DNA of 50,738 nt from Basidiobolus meristosporus CBS 931.73 (Eukaryota; Basidiobolomycota; Basidiobolomycetes; Basidiobolales; Basidiobolaceae). Positions 46,867-50,738 of the stretch are shown here, piece by piece (within the stretch, counting starts at the first letter, position 1; each line of letters opens with the position of its first letter). Position numbers and translations under genes: made by a program. The stretch lies in contig MCFE01000638.1 of assembly GCA_002104905.1 (NCBI GenBank), forward strand, positions 1-50,738, read 5' to 3'. The notes under the pieces were generated by a model. The model was not told the DNA's origin and searched no databases. It worked only from the letters and a program-made list of their open reading frames with translations.

Positions 46867-47002
46867 TGTTGTAAGAGTTTTGGAGATGTTTGATGTGATT
46901 GAGAGAACAAGAAGATATGAGATTTTCACATATCAATTTATGGAATATAAAAGCAGTATTTACACTTTTGGATGGTCTTGCCAAACAAAAACATGTAATA
47001 AG
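46867..47002 (-). mobile_element. copia LTR fragment, reverse orientation
   Basis: The minus strand reads the 3' half of the LTR (ACATGTTT, then AAAAGTGTAAATACTGC, then ending CTCTTACAACA at 46867), matching 47205-47335. It is cut at 47002 exactly where a forward LTR begins, so the forward element inserted into, or recombined with, an older reverse copy. Confidence 0.7.
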
Positions 47003-47335
47003 TGTTGTAAAAATTCGTATTTCCACCTAAATATTCACCTAACTTAGTCACTTATATCATCACCTTCAGATCCTAGAGAATACTGACCAAAATTCCTTGT
47101 TGGGATTTACTTAGAATATTTACCCAGAACATGAAAATTCTCAAAGTTGTCCAAACAGCCCCAAACTTTGCACACATGCTCTTGGGACCTTCCTTAGTCT
47201 ATTCTACATGTTTGCTATGCCAAGACCAGGTAAAAGTTTAAATACTACTTTTACATTCAATAAATCATTAAGTGAAAACCACAAAATCTACTTGTTCTCC
47301 AAATCATTTCCAATATCTCCAAGACTCTTACAACA
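47003..47335 (+). mobile_element. complete copia-type LTR (5' LTR of the gag element)
   Basis: 333 bp bounded by TGTTGT and ACAACA, the short inverted termini expected of an LTR. It contains an AATAAA within TTACATTCAATAAATC. The 3' end is fixed by comparison with the reverse copy: both end CTCTTACAACA and then diverge. Next comes GGTTACAAGCCCC, a possible primer-binding site, then the gag ATG at 47349. Confidence 0.75.
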
Positions 47336-47348
47336 GGTTACAAGCCCC

Positions 47349-48079
47349 ATGCTGTCACTCTCTGCAGTGTCTACTACTGCTATTACTGGAATTTTTCCCT
47401 CTGCTGAAAAGTTGGATGGATGTAACTACCAAGTGTGGAAGGTGAAGATGAAGATGCTGCTACAAGAAAGAGGTCTTTGGGATATTGTCATGGGAGAAGA
47501 ATGCCCTCCTAAAAACATGGGAGAGGAAGCCTTAAAGTACCAGAAGGAAGAACAAAGTGCCTTTAACTGCATTTGCCTCAATGTCAAGGACAAATTACTA
47601 ACTCAATGCTCAAGAGCAAAAACGGCAAAGAATGCCTGGAAGGCATTAGAAGACACCTACCAGTCATGTTCAGCTGCCAAGAAAATGTATCTGAGACAAA
47701 AATTCTTTACTACAAAGATGCTGCCAGGAGAAGAAATGAAAAATCTAATTAACAGAATTACCCTGCTGGTAGATGAGATGGAATCTGTGGGTGTACCAAC
47801 TACTGATGAGGATGTGATAGTTACCATCCTGAATAGCCTGAGAGACAGGTTTTAGGGCCTTGTATCAGCCCTAGAGTCCAGAACTGAAGATTTGACCTTA
47901 AACTATGTATATGGAAGGCTTCTGGATGAAGAATTAAAAAACTCAAGTGCCAATAAGAAGGAAGTAGAAAATGCTTTAACAAGCAATGATAACCAACAAA
48001 GGAGGTATCTAAGACCCTATAAAGGCAACAGAACCTGTTTTGCAACTACTGCAAAAGGAAAGGACTCACATCAGACCGG
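47349..48079 (+). pseudogene. Ty1/copia gag, broken
   Basis: Starts MLSLSAVSTT. FPSAEKLDGCNYQVWKVKMK at about residues 16-35 is the usual N-terminal copia gag signature, followed by a UBN2-type region (AKNAWKALEDTYQS, LRQKFFTTKMLPGEE, DVIVTILNSL). An in-frame TAG at 47853-47855 interrupts a conserved position, after which the same frame continues (GLVSALESRTEDLTLNYVY) to about 48036. A 1-base frameshift then precedes a CCHC-type zinc-knuckle remnant whose His codon has changed to Leu. The frame is finally cut at 48080 by a gypsy LTR. No pol follows. This is a dead retrotransposon capsid gene. Confidence 0.85.
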
Positions 48080-48879
48080 TGTAGTGGGGTCACAGTGACA
48101 CCCACAGGCAGATGTGCTCATTCTCATACGTTCACTTCCCTAAAAAAGGATTACCCCCCCTATATTAGTATCATCCCACATTGCAATATTTTCTATTCTG
48201 TCTATGTGATTATTACTATGCAACCTGACAAACTATTTGTCACTATTAACCCATTGCACAAGCTATTCCTATTCCTTGCCAAGATGCCAAGATAAGATAG
48301 TTACCATATAAGGCAAGTACCACCAACAGTGCCCATGTCATGTGACCATCTTGGTTTCATAACCCTCCTATCCTACTACCATAAGAGGCAACCACATGAC
48401 ACAGGGGTTTCATATTACAACTACCTGATTGGCTAGGTGCTACTATGTCTCATGGAACAATCTGCCAAGAATTTGCACTATTTTTAGTACACAATCACAT
48501 GATTGGCTGTCTACTACCTTCTGGAAACTTCTGGAAAGTATTTTATAGCAAGAATTTGTGCAGCAAAAAAGTATATAAGGGAGGCTATCCCTTAAAATAA
48601 ATCATCCCTCTTCCAATATTCCAACTTATTGATTAGTGAGATCACCGCTGTGGTGGTGTATAAGTCCAAGGGAGAGATACGTCCAACACTTCTCAAGTGT
48701 TTTGTGTGTGGGGTGTTCACTGGGTGCGATAACCTCTGGCAAAAGCTTGCTAGGAATACTTGGGTTCTGTCTCTAATCTAATGTGAAGGGGAATAAAGCC
48801 ACAAGCTTGTCAAGGGAAAACTATTGAGCTACAATCCCCAACTTAGTTGGCGTCTTAACAAAAGTATGTGCTGGGTTCA
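48080..48879 (+). mobile_element. gypsy-type LTR, solo or orphan (LTR1)
   Basis: About 800 bp from TGTAGTGGGG to CTGGGTTCA. It has a TATATAA promoter core (48572-48578) and AATAAA shortly after (near 48596). It shares its first ~50 bases and the GGGAGGCTATCCCT promoter region with LTR2 but is otherwise clearly diverged. It interrupts the copia gag zinc knuckle. Left flank ACCGG and right flank GCGTC do not form a target-site duplication, so it is probably a recombined or truncated element. Confidence 0.75.
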
Positions 48880-48927
48880 GCGTCCTTTGAGATGACAATG
48901 TACTAAAGCTTCCAAAGTCAAAACAAC

Positions 48928-49719
48928 TGTAAACTCCACCAGCAGGGACTTGATAAGAATGCAGCTTTGGTCAATAGTTACAAAGACAGAAAAGTATCTT
49001 TGCCTGTACAAGAACAAACTTGGGAAAGAATCAAATATAATAAAAGATACCTACTCTGAGTATTCCTCACAAGTAGTGCCTCCAAGGTCAGTTGGCTGTC
49101 AGCGCGGTTTCCTGGGAGTGTCCTGTGGTCTAGGGTTGGAAGTTCAGGTAGCAGCAGGTAGCAGTGATCACACTAATCAACAAGTCGGTATATTGATAAA
49201 AGGGATGATGATTTATTGTAGAGGGATAGCCTCCCTTATATACTTTTCTCACTGGCTAAGTGATTACTAATCATGGTGTTCCAGAAGGTTCCGGAGTTCA
49301 ATAGAAATCTTAATGACATCAGAATGACCTAAGAATGTTCTAAGTAGGTGCCGGAAGGTTCTAAGAGGCACAGCACATCCAACCAATCAGGAATCAGTAT
49401 TCTGAAACCTGTGTAACATGGGGATACCATATATGGTATGGAAATGGTAGGGATGGTGACACGGGTTGATCATGTGTCACGGGTACTGGCGCGGGTACTT
49501 GCCTAATATAGAAGCACTTGTAACTAGTAATCTTACATAAAGTGAGGGGTAACTTATGCAATAAGGTAAGCAGGTGTGATAGTCAACCGGCTTATGGGAT
49601 AGTACTGATTGGGTAAGACAAATGGGATAAAACTAAAATGAGTGTAGTAGGGATATAGGGAAGTAGAAAATAAGGGAATGAGCACATCTGTTAGTGGGTG
49701 TCACTGTCACCCCACTACA
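48928..49719 (-). mobile_element. gypsy-type 3' LTR (LTR2)
   Basis: About 792 bp on the minus strand from TGTAGTGGGG (49719) to GAGTTTACA (48928). A polypurine tract lies directly upstream of its start and the integrase end lies 40 bases further on, so this is the 3' LTR of the gypsy element that runs off the right edge. A TATA core is present near 49235-49245. Confidence 0.8.
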
Positions 49720-49733
49720 TCCACCCCCCTCTC
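49720..49733 (-). promoter_or_regulatory. polypurine tract of the gypsy element
   Basis: The minus strand reads GAGAGGGGGGTGGA immediately before the LTR start TGTAGTGGGG. This is the expected plus-strand primer site for reverse transcription of an LTR element. Confidence 0.75.
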
Positions 49734-49758
49734 AGCTTTGAACTTGGGTCAAAGCAAA

Positions 49759-50738
49759 CTAATCTTGATGTGCGAAATTCCTATGCTTGAATAACTTAAG
49801 TCGATTTCCAGCAACAGGTGCTCTCAACTGGGTGTTGTCAAGCTCAGATATGTAATAACTTCCATTTCCAATCACTTTGGAAATGAGGTAGGGGCCAGTC
49901 CATTTGTTGTCAAACTTCCGACTCCATTGCTTGTCCAAGGTAGAATCGTAGAGTAATACTGGGTCTCCTAGTGATAGTGGTTTTGGTCTTGTTGGGTGTG
50001 ATTTGTCAAAGGGCACCTTGTTCTTTAGTCGTGTATCCTTAAGTTGTTCAGCAGCTCTGCTGATATTCAAGTCATGGTGATCAAGTTGCTGTATGCGAGT
50101 TGCAAGGAGGTCTTCAGTCTGCATATTGGATCTCCAATTCAATGAGTTCCAAGTGACTGTGTTTAACTCAACTGGTAGTATGCAGTCATGTCCATAGAGT
50201 AGCTTGAATGGCGATAATCCAGTTGTCCTCTTAGTAGTAATTCTATCTGCCCAGAGTGCTAGATGTAATTGCTGTGGCCACAGTGTTGTGTTATTCTCAC
50301 AGGTCTTGACAAGAGAGTTCACCAATGGTCCATGTCCTCTCTCTATCATTCCATTGGCTTGAGGGTGGTAAGCTGTTGTAAAAGCAATGTGTATCTTGTA
50401 CTTTGAGCACAACTCCTGGATCATTTGGGATGTCATCTCTCCTCTGTCAGCAACAAACTGTCGGATGCAGCCAAATCTGCAGATGATGTCTTCAAGTATA
50501 AATCTCCATATGGTATGGCTCTTGTTGTTGGGCAAGGCTCAAGCCTCTGCCCATCCACTAAGGTCATCTCTAGCAACAATCAGGTACTTTTTTGATCCAG
50601 CTGTTGGCATGTGGACAAGGTCAATACCAACCTTTTGCCATAGACAGATTGTGTAAGTAGGATGCAGTGGTTCTTCATAACGCTTTGAGGATCTCTTCTG
50701 GCAGGCTACACATGACTCAACAAAGTGTTGGATATCAT
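49759..50738 (-). pseudogene. Ty3/gypsy integrase, 3' end of pol (partial, one stop)
   Basis: Runs off the right edge. In order: a zinc-finger CxxC (CVACQKRSSKRYEEP); the first catalytic Asp in GIDLVHMP; the second in FVADRGEMTS; the Glu in HPQANGMIERGHG, completing the D,D,E triad; then a C-terminal GPY/F module (RKFDNKWTGPYLISKVIG). It integrates retrotransposon cDNA into the genome. An in-frame TGA at 50539-50541, after WAEA, interrupts the core between the first and second Asp, most simply a CGA-to-TGA change. The frame downstream of it is fully open to 49759. The stop makes this copy non-autonomous unless read through. Reverse transcriptase and protease would lie beyond the window. Confidence 0.88.

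Noticed and set aside
48075-48884. Target-site duplication around LTR1
   Set aside because: The five bases on the left (ACCGG) do not match those on the right (GCGTC), so a simple solo-LTR insertion is not supported at these boundaries.

Overview
The window looks like a nuclear contig from a filamentous, probably early-diverging fungus. The evidence is short GT-AG introns (52 and 74 bp), an adenylosuccinate synthetase with a fungal-type ATG-proximal intron, a Crz1-like zinc-finger factor, CBM19-type chitin-binding modules, and degraded Ty1/copia and Ty3/gypsy retrotransposons. A Zoopagomycota (Kickxellomycotina-like) origin is only a guess; no rRNA or mitochondrial marker is present.

Layout. 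(1) 793-2234 (-): a two-exon C2H2 transcription factor. It is divergently arranged with (2) 4342-5674 (+), the purine-synthesis gene ADE12. (3) About 5.8-8.3 kb is gene-poor and holds copia LTR relics. (4) 8752-22491 (-), 'gene A', is a 13.7-kb single-exon gene. (5) About 23.5-30.1 kb is a gene graveyard: at least four decayed 3' ends of the same gene family, their duplicated 3' flanks, and a copia integrase/LTR relic. (6) 30164-45610 (-), 'gene B', is a 15.4-kb intact paralogue of A. (7) About 46.5-50.7 kb is a retrotransposon nest: copia LTRs and a broken gag, two related ~800-bp gypsy LTRs arranged tail to tail, and the end of a gypsy pol gene running off the right edge.

The main interest is the A/B locus. 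Each gene encodes a secreted protein of roughly 4,600-5,100 residues with the same plan: signal peptide; six Cys-rich CBM19-like modules; about 2,300 residues of a Ser/His/Lys/Glu repeat (64-aa unit, 192 bp); a block of 38-aa Thr/Val repeats arranged as dyads; a long array of 32-aa Thr/Val repeats (96-bp unit); and a seventh CBM19-like module at the extreme C-terminus. With chitin-binding modules at both ends and no visible GPI-anchor signal, these could be very long chitin-to-chitin linkers, giant wall-surface adhesins or mucin-like coats (inference). A and B share a TATA box and a GATA-containing upstream block at matching distances from the second in-frame ATG, which identifies that ATG as the real start. 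The N-terminal halves are a mosaic of near-identical and strongly diverged segments, as expected from gene conversion. The repeat arrays carry higher-order duplications, including one perfect 578-bp match. The locus therefore looks like an active birth-death and homogenisation system for giant surface proteins.
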